A stretch of DNA of 64,000 nt from Ectocarpus siliculosus (GCA_000310025.1 FN649751.1:4256241-4320240), one strand, 5' to 3'. Positions 45,251 through 56,931 are shown, counted from the first letter of the stretch. The notes: generated by a model not told the origin, from the letters alone. Numbers and translations are program-made.

Positions 45251-45949
45251 GGCTCCCCGAGCGTAAACAATGCTCGAGTAGCTTGCACAACGCACGATCA
45301 CACCAAGTTGCCGCCCGCGAACCAGTCTAAACCATTACGTGTTGACTGCACGAATGCACGGGGCGGTTTGAGGTACGGGTACGGAAGGTCGGGATTGTCG
45401 AGCATGCCCTCTGGGTCCGCTCTGACATCCTCGTGTAGACCGTTAGGACACTTTCTTTGTCGACAATAGATGAAACGTCGCCGGGTTTAGCCACCTATAG
45501 CGATGATTTGGACATATCTACGGCGTACGGTTCATCTACCGCCTGGGGCGCCAAAGCCGATGGATCTTGAGACGGTGATAACAGTCGCTGTCCGCAAGGA
45601 AAAGCGAGTATGACCGATTGCGTGCACAGAGACACGCGTCGATTTCCCGCGGTGTGCGATTCACGAAGTACCAAAGCTGAGAGGTCCCAACCGCAACCAC
45701 GGAGGTGCTGACAACACCGTATTCGGAGGACGCTCCGATTGCACCCCTCGTTGAACAAACAACGGAAAACTCGCCACCCTCGTCCGGGGGGATCCGTCAT
45801 GTCTCCGACGTGGTGGATCCTAGCAAAAGCCCCCATCGAGTAGAGGACTCGGGGCAACAGAAACCCCCATCCTCCGCTGTAGCTGGTATTCGTATCTACC
45901 CTCCTCCTCCGACCGACGCCCGGTGTACACCGCCCGCGTTTGATCCGAG

Positions 45950-46345
45950 CAAGGAGTATCGTACGCCTGATATGGTGTTATTCATGCAAGCCCCGTCAGT
46001 TTTCTCGAGATGGCCGCCTTCCGTCTTTATTGTTGTGGATGGTGTGAATGCTATTGCGGTGAACAACTCTTCGCGGCTGCTAAGACTCGTCTATGTGGCG
46101 ACCACGATACGTTGCGGCGGACTTTGCGTGTTTCGACTCAATGAAACATGAGCGTTACGGACGCCAAGTCCAAGGGTTTGACGAAGAAGTTAGGGAGCGA
46201 GGGCGTGAAAACGTGGTGCGCGTCGCCTCCTACTACACATTTTCGCAAAATCCCGCTATGCCACAATTTTTGTGGCACCGGCGACAAACTGCTCGTCGAA
46301 GCTAGCCCACACGATGCCATTTGGGGCATTGAACATTGCGCAGAT
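45950..46345 (+). pseudogene. NADAR (YbiA-like, DUF1768) domain inside the retroelement, frameshifted
   Basis: NADAR proteins act on ADP-ribose-type N-glycosidic bonds; YbiA is the bacterial model. Four successive frames each match consecutive parts of the domain. SVFSRWPPSVFIVVDGV (about 46000-46050) fits the opening F-S-N-x-x-P-x-x-F-x-x-D-G-x. GEQLFAAAKTRLCGD (about 46055-46105) fits the E-Q-x-x-x-x-x-K block. YGRQVQGFDEEVRERGRENVV (about 46155-46220, shown in part) and FSQNPAMPQFL fit the G-R-x-V-x-x-F and F-x-Q-N-P-x-L blocks. TGDKLLVEAS with HDAIWGI (about 46272-46330) fits the closing T-G-x-x-x-L-V-E-A-S ... D-x-x-W-G-I. Order and spacing are complete, but frameshifts near 46050, 46140 and 46270 break it. 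It lies between gag and protease, so it was probably part of the gag-pol product. Confidence 0.78.
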
Positions 46346-46689
46346 GACCTGCTGCAATCCAACCCTCTTTGTGGCGAGGCTCCAATCTAGTAGACAAGTG
46401 CCTGTAGGTTGTCCGAGACCTCCTCCTAGAGCACGCGCCGACGCCGACACTTCCCCCACAAGTTTCGACCGAGGCACAACTCCAGAATACCATGCATGAG
46501 ACTAACCTTGAAACGAAAGAGCTCATTTCGACGGCAGCAGCCGAGGAGGCCGCTCCGTCGTCAGGTTGCCGCACCATATCAGAGCAAGTTCCACGTGATT
46601 ACCGCACTGAAATCCTCGCGGTTGCATCCGCTGAGTATGAGGAGGACGTGTGCCGTTGCTTGCTGAGCATGGTCCTTGCCTCGTAGGTG

Positions 46690-47342
46690 GTGTTGTTACA
46701 GTTGACGACGCTATATTTACGACCCGAGTCAAAATCCACGCTGGGCCGGCCAAATCACAAATACGGCTGTGCTGCTTTGCTGGATTCATCAACAGGAACG
46801 CTGTTGGCACCCTCAAAGCTATGGGAGAAATCTCAGAGGCTTGAATCTCGCACAGTAGCACACGTTTTTGGAGAGGTTTTGGTAAATCCGAGACTCTTCA
46901 GACGTCCGATACAGTCCGTCTGAGTGTGCAATTTTTCCACGGTGATACGCCTTCGGCTTCTCTTGCCGTTTTGGCACACATCGTCCCTGGAAACACCATG
47001 CAGTTTCCCGTCCTTTTGGGACACGATAGTTCCATGCGATATAACACTCGCACGTACCGTATGTTGCCTCCGAGTCCACTGGACAATCGTGTTGTTAGGG
47101 AATATACGCTTGCCCACCAGGACGATCCTGGTTCGGTCGCGTATGTGCCCGATTTCACAGCCCCGGCGGACCAACTCCAGCTCCGCTATGCAGGACCGAT
47201 GGCTACCTCATTGTCAGACGGCCACCAATTGATTGAGGCCAACTTGTTGCGTTCCAACGTTACACCGGGGCTAACCGGTCAACACCTTGTCGACATGTTA
47301 CCAGATGTTTCGTCGGACGAAGAAATCTTTGTCTCCGACTGA
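46690..47342 (+). pseudogene. retropepsin (protease) remnant and protease-RT linker
   Basis: One frame reads AALLDSSTGTLLAP near 46770. This is the active-site region of a retroviral-type aspartic protease, in which the expected D-S/T-G-A is altered to D-S-S-T-G. Another frame continues with VPGNTMQFPVLLGHDS, the family's C-terminal L-L-G-R-D-like block (about 47000-47028). Next comes MRYNTRTYRMLPP. The rest to 47342 is an acidic linker that leads to RT. Frameshift and active-site change make it non-functional. Confidence 0.7.
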
Positions 47343-47434
47343 CGTCAGTTTGTGCCGCTCGCGGGAGCCGCAGAACTTGAGCCAGGGGCCTTGCTCGGTA
47401 CAGACCTCTTTTTTTTTTATGACTTCCGACACGT

Positions 47435-48230
47435 GTGTTCCACATCCTCGGCGGATTTGTGGTATGTTCCCTGATGCTGTTTGAGATTGAAGTATCTCCG
47501 GATTGTCCCCCGGTAGAGTCCAAGCCGTACCGTATGCATCCTTTGGTTGGGAGGCAAGTCGATGCCATTGTGGACCAGTATCCAGCTGTTGGCCTAATTG
47601 AGCCTTCGACCTCTCCTTATTCCAACCCCATTGTGGTTATTCTGAAGAAATCTGGTGGCCTACGTACCGCGGTTAACCACCGACCGTTGAACCATATCAG
47701 CAGCCTCGGTCAACTTCGAATTCCCCGTGTCGGTGAGATTCCAACGAAACTCAACACGGGTTCGATTTCTCGCATTTCGACTTTACGATGTTCTTCCACC
47801 AGATCACTGTCCGCAAGGACATCATCGCATCCCCCATACGGCCTTTGCGACCCCCACTCGATTATTCGAATGGCTCCGCATGTCTATGGATGCTAGCCAT
47901 TCCGCCGGCCGCTTTGTCATAGTGATTACCGAAGTTATCAAAGGACTTGATGGAGTCGAGGCGTACCTCGATGATGTCGTGGTTGTTGACGAAGGCCCGC
48001 TGCAGCATGCCTGTAATATGTGCATGCTCTTCGAACGATCGAGATAATACAACCGCAAACGTTCTCCCTCGAAAGCCATCATAGGCACCACCAAGGCTGA
48101 CTCCTTGGGGCACACCATCTCTTCAATAGGTGTCCTCCCCAACGCACGTAAAGTTGCAGCCCTGACCGGTATGCCCATGCCTACGAACGTCAAGCGACTT
48201 AAAATTCACTTATGGGGGTCTGAGCTACTA
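47435..48230 (+). pseudogene. reverse transcriptase of the second Ty3/gypsy element
   Basis: KPYRMHPLVGRQVDAIVDQY and SPYSNPIVVILKKSGGLRTA (47520-47680) correspond to the first RT blocks of the copy at 18.7 kb. After a frameshift, LFEWLRMSMDASHSAGRFV and AYLDDVVVVDEGP (about 47860-47995) give the palm with Y-L-D-D. MGHTISSIGVLPNARKV and MPTNVKRLKIHL (48105-48210) are the thumb region. Numerous stops and frameshifts are present. Confidence 0.9.
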
Positions 48231-48392
48231 CCGGGGATATCTCAAAGATATGGCCAACCGTGTGAAACCCATTACACCCCCGCGCAAAACAGGTGTTCCC
48301 TTCGCTTTCACGAGTGAAATGGAAACAATTTTCGCAGCCTACCCTCTGAGCTCGCGAAACCGCCCATTCTAGTGTTTCACCATTGATACGCC

Positions 48393-48580
48393 ATGGCGGA
48401 CGGAACACGCCCTTTACGTCTTTGCTGTGATGCCAGCTCCGACGGTCTCGGCGCTGTGCTGGAGCAAGAGCAAAAGGACGGCTCGGTACGACAGATCGTT
48501 TTCATCAGCAGAGCTACATACGCTCGACGCAGAACGCAACTGGACCGCTCTCGATCTCGAAGCAGGAGGCGTCGATTTAC
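48393..48580 (+). pseudogene. RNase H N-terminal fragment, second Ty3/gypsy element
   Basis: RPLRLCCDASSDGLGAVLEQE matches the first RNase H block in the copy at 19.9-20.1 kb. After a frameshift, ERNWTALDLEAGG follows and homology stops. The continuation is found inverted from about 50410. Confidence 0.88.
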
Positions 48581-48689
48581 TGGATGAATGTCTCGAAATA
48601 ATAGCTTTTTTGAGGCCCGAATATAGGAGGGATTCTGTAGCTTTAGCAAGAAGAAAGCTGACTAGTCTAGGGGGTCGTGATGTGCATGT

Positions 48690-50425
48690 ATGCGCGAAAA
48701 AAATAAGGAACATATTGCACAGGGGGCGGAATTTGCACGAGCGTGTGTCCGTCTGGTGTCTGTGCCGCGAACAATACCCAGGATATTCGAGCCCATTTCA
48801 CCATCTGGGCACCAAATTGCAATCTCAGACTTGTGCACAACAAGTACCTTTACCCAAGCTGTCACAACTCCTTCCAGCTCAATCCTTGCTCAGTGCTTCG
48901 AGTTACGAAGGCATCTGCCTCTTGGTCGGACAACTCGTCAGTGACGAGGCATCCTTTATCTGCAAGCTCTCGAGTTTCCTCAAAAGATGGTGGATGGCTG
49001 GATGGAGGGATTTGATACTCCGTCAAACAAAACGTCCGGTAGCTTCGCAGGGCGTTCGAATAGAATGTAGCGGATGGTGGCTTCACATACCGGCTCTTTC
49101 TGCTGTTCCCGCGTCCAATCGGCACGCGTGTAGCGTTCGACGGACTCACGGAATTCTATCTCTGCAGGATTGAGGACCATGGCATCCACCGCGGCGTTCT
49201 CTTAGCAGCTGAAGCAGCTGGTTGAGACAACAAACCCAACAGAGGACCCGTAGGGGCGTCGGAAACCGTCTCCGGCGGCGCTATTGGCACCGTTGGGTCA
49301 GGTTCGACGACAGGCTCAGGCGTGGTAGCGGTTGGCAGCACTCGTGTTTGACGACGAAGCCTTCGCATCTGCAGCTGCACGCGGAGCATGTGGGGGGATC
49401 GACAATTCGGGAGCATAGTTTACATCGGGCTGAGGCTGACCGGCGGCAGCCCCGAATTTTCTGCGACGTGTACGAGTAGAGATCACTTCGGACGGATCAA
49501 GACGATGCGGTTGCACCCGAGAGGTCGAAGGCGGCGGCAATGAGTCGGCGGCATCCAGATAATATTCAGATTGGGAGCCGGCGTCGACTGTTGCTGGCAC
49601 AGGAGACACGACAGGGGGCAACCGAGAGCATACGTTGGCGGTCTGTGTGTAATGGACAGGGAACACAGCTGCAGCTTTATCGGTGTGGGGTTGCGCAGAC
49701 GGTGTGGAAACCGTGGCGGCGGCCCTATACAATGGTCTCAGCGGAGACGTAACAGGAGAAGCTGGAGACCGGCGATCCTGGCGCCACAGAACCCTGCATT
49801 GTTTGGGTTGCGGAGAGATAACCTCAGGCACAGCAAATACGGAGTGGTCGGTACTAGCCATTGGACGAGCGTCCCCAAGGTGTCGCAAAGGTCCTCGGGC
49901 ATTGACGTCAGGAAACACGCGAGCGACGAATTTTCCTTCAAGAGCATCAAGGTCATCAATCCTCATTCGAGGCCCGTGTTTGCGAAAATCCGCCAACACC
50001 ATCGGAAGTAAGGAGTAGCCCACCCAAAGCGGTGTTCTCGCTCGGGCGCGCCAGCCCACCCAAACCAACTCCAGGCCTGGTTTGTCCGGAATTGTGCGTG
50101 ACCTGTCGCTCGGATCAGATACACACCAACGTCCTCGGGGGGACGTCAAACTACTGTGACCGTTGATGTCGGCGTCAGAAGTCCCATTCGGTAGGCAAGG
50201 CAGCAGGTCAGCGCTACCGTTGGAGGCACCTAGTCGGTATTCCAACGTGTAGCTGTGGCCCTCAAGGAACCCAATCCAGCGTTGGACGGGGGGGTTGTGC
50301 TCGCTGATTACGAACTTTCCATCCCCTTACTGTCGGAATAGATGCGGAAGTGTGTGCCGCGAAGGCACTCGCGGAGACGCTTGATTGCCCAAACAACGGT
50401 CGGTCGTGTTCCCTCCTCTAGGAAA
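48690..50425 (-). mobile_element. inverted middle part of a Ty3/gypsy element (RNase H end to pre-integrase)
   Basis: Read on the minus strand from 50425, it opens TVVWAIKRLRECLRGTHFRI and YSDSKG. After a shift comes PPVQRWIGFLEGHSYTLEYR, then NGSADLLPCLP, the end of RNase H. A 300-codon Ser/Pro/Arg linker (50245-49316) follows. RYTRADWTREQQKEPVCEATI then corresponds to the pre-integrase segment DWAREQQRESECVVAM of the first element. Coding-like sequence fades at about 48690 before the integrase zinc finger. It starts exactly where the plus-strand element stops, so it may be the inverted continuation of that element. Confidence 0.85.
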
Positions 50426-50579
50426 AATCATCGATAGTCAATCATAATTTGAGACCCATGTGGTTCATGTGTTAGTATAATGCCGGGGGGTATACTGTGA
50501 ATCACGTGCAATAGTATCGGGTGGGTGCAGAGTACACACAACCAATGGTTAAGACGCGTCCCGAAAGGGTTCGGGTTTA

Positions 50580-51095
50580 GATAATTAGGGCTCCCCATGG
50601 TGGGGAGCACCCCTGAACATTCATTCCACACTGCCTTGTAGCCATGACGGGCATTCTGTGGTGACCCCGTGTTGGGCATACCACTTTCCCCCCATGGTGA
50701 ACATTCGATGGGCCTTGCCCATCGTGAGACTCTGTGTGATTTTGTGTGATGACCATGATGGGCACTTGGGGCATGCCCATGGGCATCCCAAGGGCATCAC
50801 ATCATTCCATTCATCACCAACGCATGACGGGCATCCGTGGTGGGCGACTCCGTTGCCTACGTTGAGAATTTGATCGAAAGTGCTGGGCACGCCAGTAGAC
50901 ATGCGGGCGTGCCCGTAGGTTGCTCATCGTGGGCAAATTGCAGCGAAATATAGGGTCACGATGGGCAAGCAATGAACTGCCCAAGGTTATTCCCCAAGGG
51001 CAGCGCGAGGAATACGAAATGCCCACGGGGACTCCGCCTTTTCCATGTTGACAGCCCATACGTTGCCCATATACAGCCAACGGGAAGCCCATGGA
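50580..51095. repeat. GCCCATGGGC / GCCCATCGTGGGC word array
   Basis: GCCCAT, ATGGGC, CATGGTG and CATGACGGGC-type words recur in both orientations every 10-25 bp, often as partial palindromes (for example TGCCCATGGGCATCCC near 50774). No gene is recognised. Confidence 0.65.
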
Positions 51096-51099
51096 AAAA

Positions 51100-52429
51100 T
51101 CAACAAAAACTGTGGAATATGTGGGAGACCCCGCACTGCAGGCCCAAACATACGCGTTGCATCATGTCTCCATCGCCATACTTTCATCTATTGAGGAAGT
51201 AGATGTCGACCCCTCAACTGTAGCAGTCATAGGTAGCAACTCTCGTGCGCTTTTCGCGTGTTTTCTACTCTTGCAACGCCGTACTCTTCCTTCTTGCGGC
51301 CATCACGCCTTCTTGGGAACGTTCGAAGAAAATTTTGAACCGAACGGTAAGAATCCCCTCCAATCCGCGATGCTCTCTATCGCCCTCTTTCCCATCGTCT
51401 GCCCCCCTCGTGTTTAAACTAAACAGGAAATTCATTTGTCGTTATTTTCCAGCGTTGTTCTCGACGCAACGCCGTCGTAATGTGTGACAGGAAGGAGACA
51501 ATCTCCAGCGGGACCATCGTCGGGTAGTGCCTTGTCGTCGAAAGTTCGTGGGAAGGGGGGCACGGAGAAGGAAAGGGGGCAGTGGGCTTGGCCCTTCAGT
51601 GGCAAGAGAGTCCGCACCACCACCGACTTTCAGGCATGGCAGAAACGGTAACCTTAACAGTATTGAGAAGGTAAAGAGGAGGGCGGCCAGGGTTTCAAGT
51701 AGAAAAAGGGTGCGACTTTGCATGCAGGCAAGATTTGCAGTTCATACACTCGGCATGGAAACACCCATGGGAGGAAGCACGACCAACTCAAAACCATGTG
51801 CGGTTTGTAGCAGGGTCGAGCTACAAAAGTTTAGCCGACTTGTGGATCGCCTCTGCGGAATCGATGGTACCCACGCCTGAGCAACGCGCACTGTTCTACA
51901 TGTACTCCGACAGGCGGAACTAAAAGTGAAGTTTTTTCTGCGGGTAGGTGTTTAATCCAATACTCCAATAATTTTAGCAAGTCTCACTGCAACTGAGCCA
52001 ACAGGAAAGGGCCGAACGCTGGTTTCAGTGCAAACTCAATCCGCAGGGAAAACGTCTAAATAGGCATGACACGTGTCTTCAGACATTGACAGCGGAACGA
52101 ATAGACTGATCAGCCGGACAGGGGGCGGACGCGGGTAACATCATTGTGTACCGCCCTGATCTTTTCGCTGTTGCGCGGCTCACGTTTGCCAAGAGTTATT
52201 GCATGCTAGATTTGGTTGTGTTTTGGGATACCGTTGCGTTGGGTAGGGAGATATCTCGTTCTCGTACCTGCTTGTCGCACAAAAAGGGTGGAACACGTGG
52301 ACGAAAAGAGCCATGGTTCGTGGAATTCAGAATCTTAAACCTTTCACGATCGATAAGACGAGCCTCAAGAAGGTTTTCAAGCAAGGGCAGGCAATGAAGA
52401 AGCTTAATTCTCTGCCTGGGATATCCCAC
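51100..52429. other. no recognised gene; should hold the last exon of the SGNH-like gene
   Basis: A minus-strand frame at 51723-51442 starts with a hydrophobic stretch (FLLETLAALLFTFSILL), but nothing around it supports a gene. The final exon of the SGNH-like gene, expected to supply the His after Asp-Gly-Arg, must lie left of 52430. Confidence 0.4.
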
Positions 52430-55070
52430 CTGCCATCCCTTGTTGCTGTAGCCCAAGACTGCCCGTGAGTGATGTCGTAACCTGCTACCACTGGGACATC
52501 GAGCTCGAACATTACCGCCTCCGCGCGTCTGTTTAGGTCCACCACACCTTCGTCGTTGAAGCATCCTGAAGATCAACAAATCACCGAATCGACTTGGTCA
52601 TACAATCCATTCCCCACTGTCCACTCGCATTTTACTTTACGTGATTCGCATTTCAATTCAAATCTGGAAATATAAGGAACCCAAGGTTTGCCACTAAGGG
52701 GAATGATTTTAAAGGAACCACATACCTAAAGCAGTTGAGGGTAGTTGAATCCTTTGGGACGTCACGAAAAAGGACATGTGCTTACCATGCGCGCATATCT
52801 CATTGAGCTTTCGCTCGTTTGGTTGGTCATCCTGAACCCTTCGTGCGTCGTTAGTCTTCCGCAGACCATCCACCTGGAGGACGTGGCGAAGATTTGTTCA
52901 TGAATTCTTGCCGTCGGTCAGTGACACAGTCGACGTAGTTGTTGTCTTTTGTGCATGGCACAAATGAGTCACGTGCTGTGTTGGCATGCGCGTGACAACA
53001 CCTACCAAAGTTGGTAGGGTTAGCAAAGTTATATGAGCCTCTTCGGCAAGGGGTGAAGTCATGCAATGTAACGTAGCTGTTGCAAAGCGGGGTCTCACGT
53101 ATCTGAGGCACTGCGCCAGCATGTTCGACGTAGGCTTGCCGCAGCCTTTGACACCAATGGCGTAGGAGGAGTCCAGAGCTTGCTCCGTAATGCTGTGAGT
53201 CGTCATGAAGATAACCTCGATGGGAACCCTTCGTCTTATGTTAACGTTCCCCGTGCGATAGTGAACTATCGCTTCCTCCAACATTCTCTCGTAGTTCGCC
53301 CATCTGTTCGAGTAGGCATGTTTGAGTGCAAACCGGGAGTCGGGTGCACAAACCATGAGGATACGAAACAGAAAAACCCTTGTTGTTCATGCCGGATATG
53401 CACACATTCTAAAGAGTCGGCTCTTCGGCTGAAACCGTTGGAACGCAATCGTTTCGAATGCCAAAACGTTTTTCTCGGTATTTGATCTCTTGCCACCAGC
53501 GGGACACCGGATGTAGGGATTAAAATCTTGGAGAGCTCGATGAGCCAAGGGTGAGCAAGTTGAATCCCCATAGACCGCTGCGATATACGTAGATCGGTGT
53601 TTTTGAGCAAAGTAAGAGTGGTCAAGCCCTCCCGGTAGTTACCGACGCATCATGTACGCCTACGATGGCGTTCCTTTTCAGGTTCAGGTACGCTCTCATT
53701 CTTTCGACCTTCGGCGAAGGAACATGCACCCAGCTTGTATCTGCAAGTCCACACTGACCTCCTCAACTCACGTTTCTATTTTTGGCTTGCTGAGAGATCT
53801 GTGGGGAATCAGCTGCAAAATATGGAGGCCACTCCCGAAGTACACGATGTCGGCGTCCACGGCTTCGGCGTAAGTGCCATCGGAGACCTATGGCAAGCAC
53901 AGCACGTATTGGTCAAACACGTACGGGCGTGTACACATGAATCGCACTTCTTCACGCGAATAGGCACTTGCTTGCAGTGGGTAACCGATCGCTTTCGAAC
54001 AAAAGGCACTACGGACCTCCCGAGTGTGATACTTTATGGCGTTCCCACTCACGTGTGGCACAAAGATTATCACGTGCGTGTACCACTATTGACCCAAATT
54101 CTCAAAGATTTTAACAATTTCTGATTTTGACTACCGCGAACACCACTACTATTTCCTAAAGTTCCGCCGTGATTGGTAATATTAACGAATTGACCGCAGG
54201 TCAGCCGAACATCTAGATCGGGTGTTCGGTTTAAATAATCACCTTGATGTACTGGAGGCTCATAACGATACCGTCGGTGCGTGATGAGTTTCGGTCCACG
54301 TTGACGGCTGTCGAAGCTGCTTTGCAACGCAAGAGAAACTGCTGTAGTTCTTTGCCATCTTCCCCACCCCATTCATGGTTGGCCGCCGGGAGACATTGTG
54401 AACTGCCGCCTTCGCTAGTTCGTTCCAAGAGCATCCAACGTAGAAAGGTGGCTTGCATCTGAGAAATTCAAGGGTGGACGTCACGGGGTACGGCGTTGCC
54501 CTTAGATCCTCACGTGAAATTATTAATCAAGTTTGCGAAATGCAATGCCAGCGCCATGGGCAAAATCACGCTGAAACAAACCCTTGTACAGCGGAGGCAA
54601 CCTGCCAATTCGGTTCGAAACCAATAGGTCGCTGCATGCGAGGTGGATAGAAAGTGCGACATTTTTTACCTGGATAACTGAGCCGGTCGGGAAAGCCTTT
54701 TGATTATCACCTGCATTGTGCTATCTCCGATGACAGCGATTTTAAACTCGGGTGCGACCTCGCTGGCTCCTTCCACCAACAAGCCATCGTTGGCGGCTCG
54801 TTCGTCAAGGCTGGAGAAGAGGCCATCTATCTGGTTGTGTAGAACCATTTGCCTTATATCGGCGGAACACAGATACAGGCAGCAAACCAAAATGTGAACG
54901 TCGAGTCCTGTATTCCACGTACCTGTTCCAACGAAAGACTGACCTAATTAAGAAGATGGACAAATACTCCAAATAGATCCCAGCCAGTGACAATGGGAGA
55001 AGAAGACAGTACAACCGGGACCGTCTGCGTCGAAACGATTTTTTCGGCGACAAGGATATTGCCACTGTGA
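52430..55070 (-). CDS. SGNH-hydrolase / PC-esterase-like type II membrane protein, six exons seen
   Basis: This is a probable Golgi or wall enzyme that adds or removes acyl groups on glycans. Minus-strand exons are 55070-54923, 54852-54711, 54458-54243, 53887-53772, 53303-53099 and 52565-52430. The first has Arg-rich flanks and a hydrophobic anchor (LYCLLLPLSLAGIYLEYLSI) but no ATG, so an upstream exon must carry the start. The second ends EFKIAVIGDSTMQ, the G-D-S nucleophile block. The fourth holds DADIVYFGSGLHILQLIPHR, matching the family's D-x-V-x-x-x-x-G-L-H block. The fifth has VPIEVIFMTTHS and YAIGVKGCGKPTSN. The sixth has GYDITHGQSWATATRDGR, ending where D-G-x-H, with the catalytic His, would follow. 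Phases agree (2, 0, 0, 2) for the first four junctions; the fifth does not match, so an exon is missing there. Confidence 0.76.
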
Positions 55071-55710
55071 CTAGCAGCTGTCAGGCTCACCAAGTATTAC
55101 CCCAGACTGGTAGATCGTTTGGTTGGAGGTCCTTCGCATGCGTTCTCTGTCGCTTAAAAATCTCCTCAATAGAATAAGGATCGCCACTCTTTCCCGTAGC
55201 CGGCACGACAGTAAGCAGCAGCAGGATGGCCGCTAGATCTGCCACGCGACCTACCGGCAAGCGTATAGAATGATCTTTATATTGTACAGGGTTTTATCCC
55301 TGCGGTGTTAACGAATGGTAGGCTCGATATACGCACGAAGAGTGTCACTATTTGGGGGCAGAGCCGCATTACCTTCTCCACGCCTGTGACCTCCACTCCA
55401 ACCACCGCCCGCTTTCATCAAACCCGTTCGCGAACCGATTTTCCCACCGGAACCCACTCCATCGCCCCAATCGTCTGCGCTGGCGAGTTGTACCAACCAA
55501 CATTTCAGATTTGCTTGAACGGATGTGGTCGTTGGACAAACCTGAACCACACTCGTAGATGCACGACGACCTGTGTTGGATTCGCCGATCAACTCCCCCG
55601 TGAAAAGAGCAAAGAGTCCTGAGTCGTCGCGCGTGCTTTCACGCGTCTTGACAAAAATAACATGTCAACACGTGCCCGGTTGGTGCAATCTCCCACACTA
55701 CTGACAGTTT
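55071..55710. other. no recognised gene
   Basis: The first exon of the SGNH-like gene should lie here; an ATG at about 55141 on the minus strand is possible. Nothing else is recognised. Confidence 0.4.
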
Positions 55711-55714
55711 TGTT

Positions 55715-55870
55715 AAACCGCCCATGGGACACCCATGGGCTACCCATGGGCGGCCCATGAAGTGCCCACCGCGGGCACGTCAACCTAGAACTTCGCCACC
55801 GGCAGCCTAGAACTTTTATAGCCACCTTCACATCAACCTGAACTTCGCCACCAGTGCCAACCTAGCACGT
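55715..55870. repeat. CCCATGGG array followed by CAACCTAGAACTTCGCCACC repeats
   Basis: CCCATGGG occurs three times within 35 bp (55723-55755). Next come three related copies of AACCTAGAACTTCGCCACC (about 55781, 55801 partial, 55838), with CACC and TAGAAC words between. Confidence 0.65.
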
Positions 55871-56931
55871 AACTGACGCCCGCACCAACGGGGTGAAATC
55901 AACTCCCCTTCCCCTCCTGTCAAAACCAACTGCCCTCCTACTGCTCATTTCTGCCTGACCACAGTATGAACGTAGAGGCACACGAGCGCGAACTGATTCC
56001 AAGGCGCATGGGAAGACGAAACAGATACGTTTGAAGATCTCGCGTAGAGTAAACCTACGACACCATTGAACATATTCAATCAGCGACACAGCGCTGCAAT
56101 CGGCTCACCTGTCAGAGACGCATCGGAAGGGAACCGAGGAAGTACCATCATTCTGCGAACAGCTGCTTGCCCTCCTGCCCGAGTAGGTCGGAAAAACAAT
56201 AATATTGTACCATGGTTGAGCCCCAGCAGGGGAGCATACTTGCATAGTCCATATCGGAGGCATGCAGATCTACCCAGGCTACCGGAACGTGCCTTGAGTG
56301 TGCTAAGGTTTTTTGTTCCCACTGAACGTCGAGTTGGCACTCGTCGTTCGTAAAGCAGAGCAAGAACGACTTGATTCAATGATCGTTCCCACACGTCCAC
56401 ATCTCTGCATGGGTGCATGTGGGTGGGTGACACCGCCGCTAGCAATCGTGATTTACGGGAAAGAAACGCCGAAGTCGCGCTCCCGCAGGGAAATAATCTT
56501 GTCGGTTTAGACTATTTTCAAGGTTCTCAGCCGCACCGTGATACGTACGCACGGACTCTTACGCGAACTACGAACTGCATCCTGATCACACCCTTTCATC
56601 TCTGCTGGCGGAACAATCGGAGCTCAACATCCGTGCCGTGCACAGGCAACGAAAGTAAGCACATCGAGTATGCACTACTGTAGCATCCACCGCGAGCGAC
56701 GAGATCAGCGGAACGTATGTGTGGGTTGATTGAAACGTGAACCACGCACGAAATACGGCCATGCAATATATTCATCCCACCTACATATGCGTAAGGGGTC
56801 GTCTGCAAGTGCAGGTACCCCTCCCCGGGACCCCAGGCAGAACAAGTCGGAACAAAATAATGCCTGCGGCAGCAGTGAACACCTCGATTTTTGTGTTGCG
56901 TTCCTACTGCTGTAGACTGCACTGGTACGGG

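Larger units (their letters stand above)
43773..48590 (+). mobile_element. second Ty3/gypsy retrotransposon, decayed, with a NADAR domain upstream of protease
   Basis: In order along the plus strand: a gag-like segment (43773-45250), a frameshifted NADAR domain (about 45950-46345), the protease (about 46690-47050), RT (47435-48230) and the start of RNase H (48393-48580). Many frameshifts and stops make it much older or faster decayed than the copy at 18.7 kb. Homology stops in RNase H at the block ALDLEAGG near 48575. The next expected block appears on the opposite strand at about 50410. No integrase follows on this strand. Confidence 0.88.

Noticed and set aside
51442-51723. Minus-strand frame with a signal-peptide-like start
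   Set aside because: The rest is low-complexity Pro/Arg sequence without splice support or homology.
53735-54124. 129-codon plus-strand frame
   Set aside because: It lies opposite the SGNH-gene exon at 53887-53772, whose minus-strand frame has the D-I-V-Y-F-G-S-G-L-H block and good splice sites.
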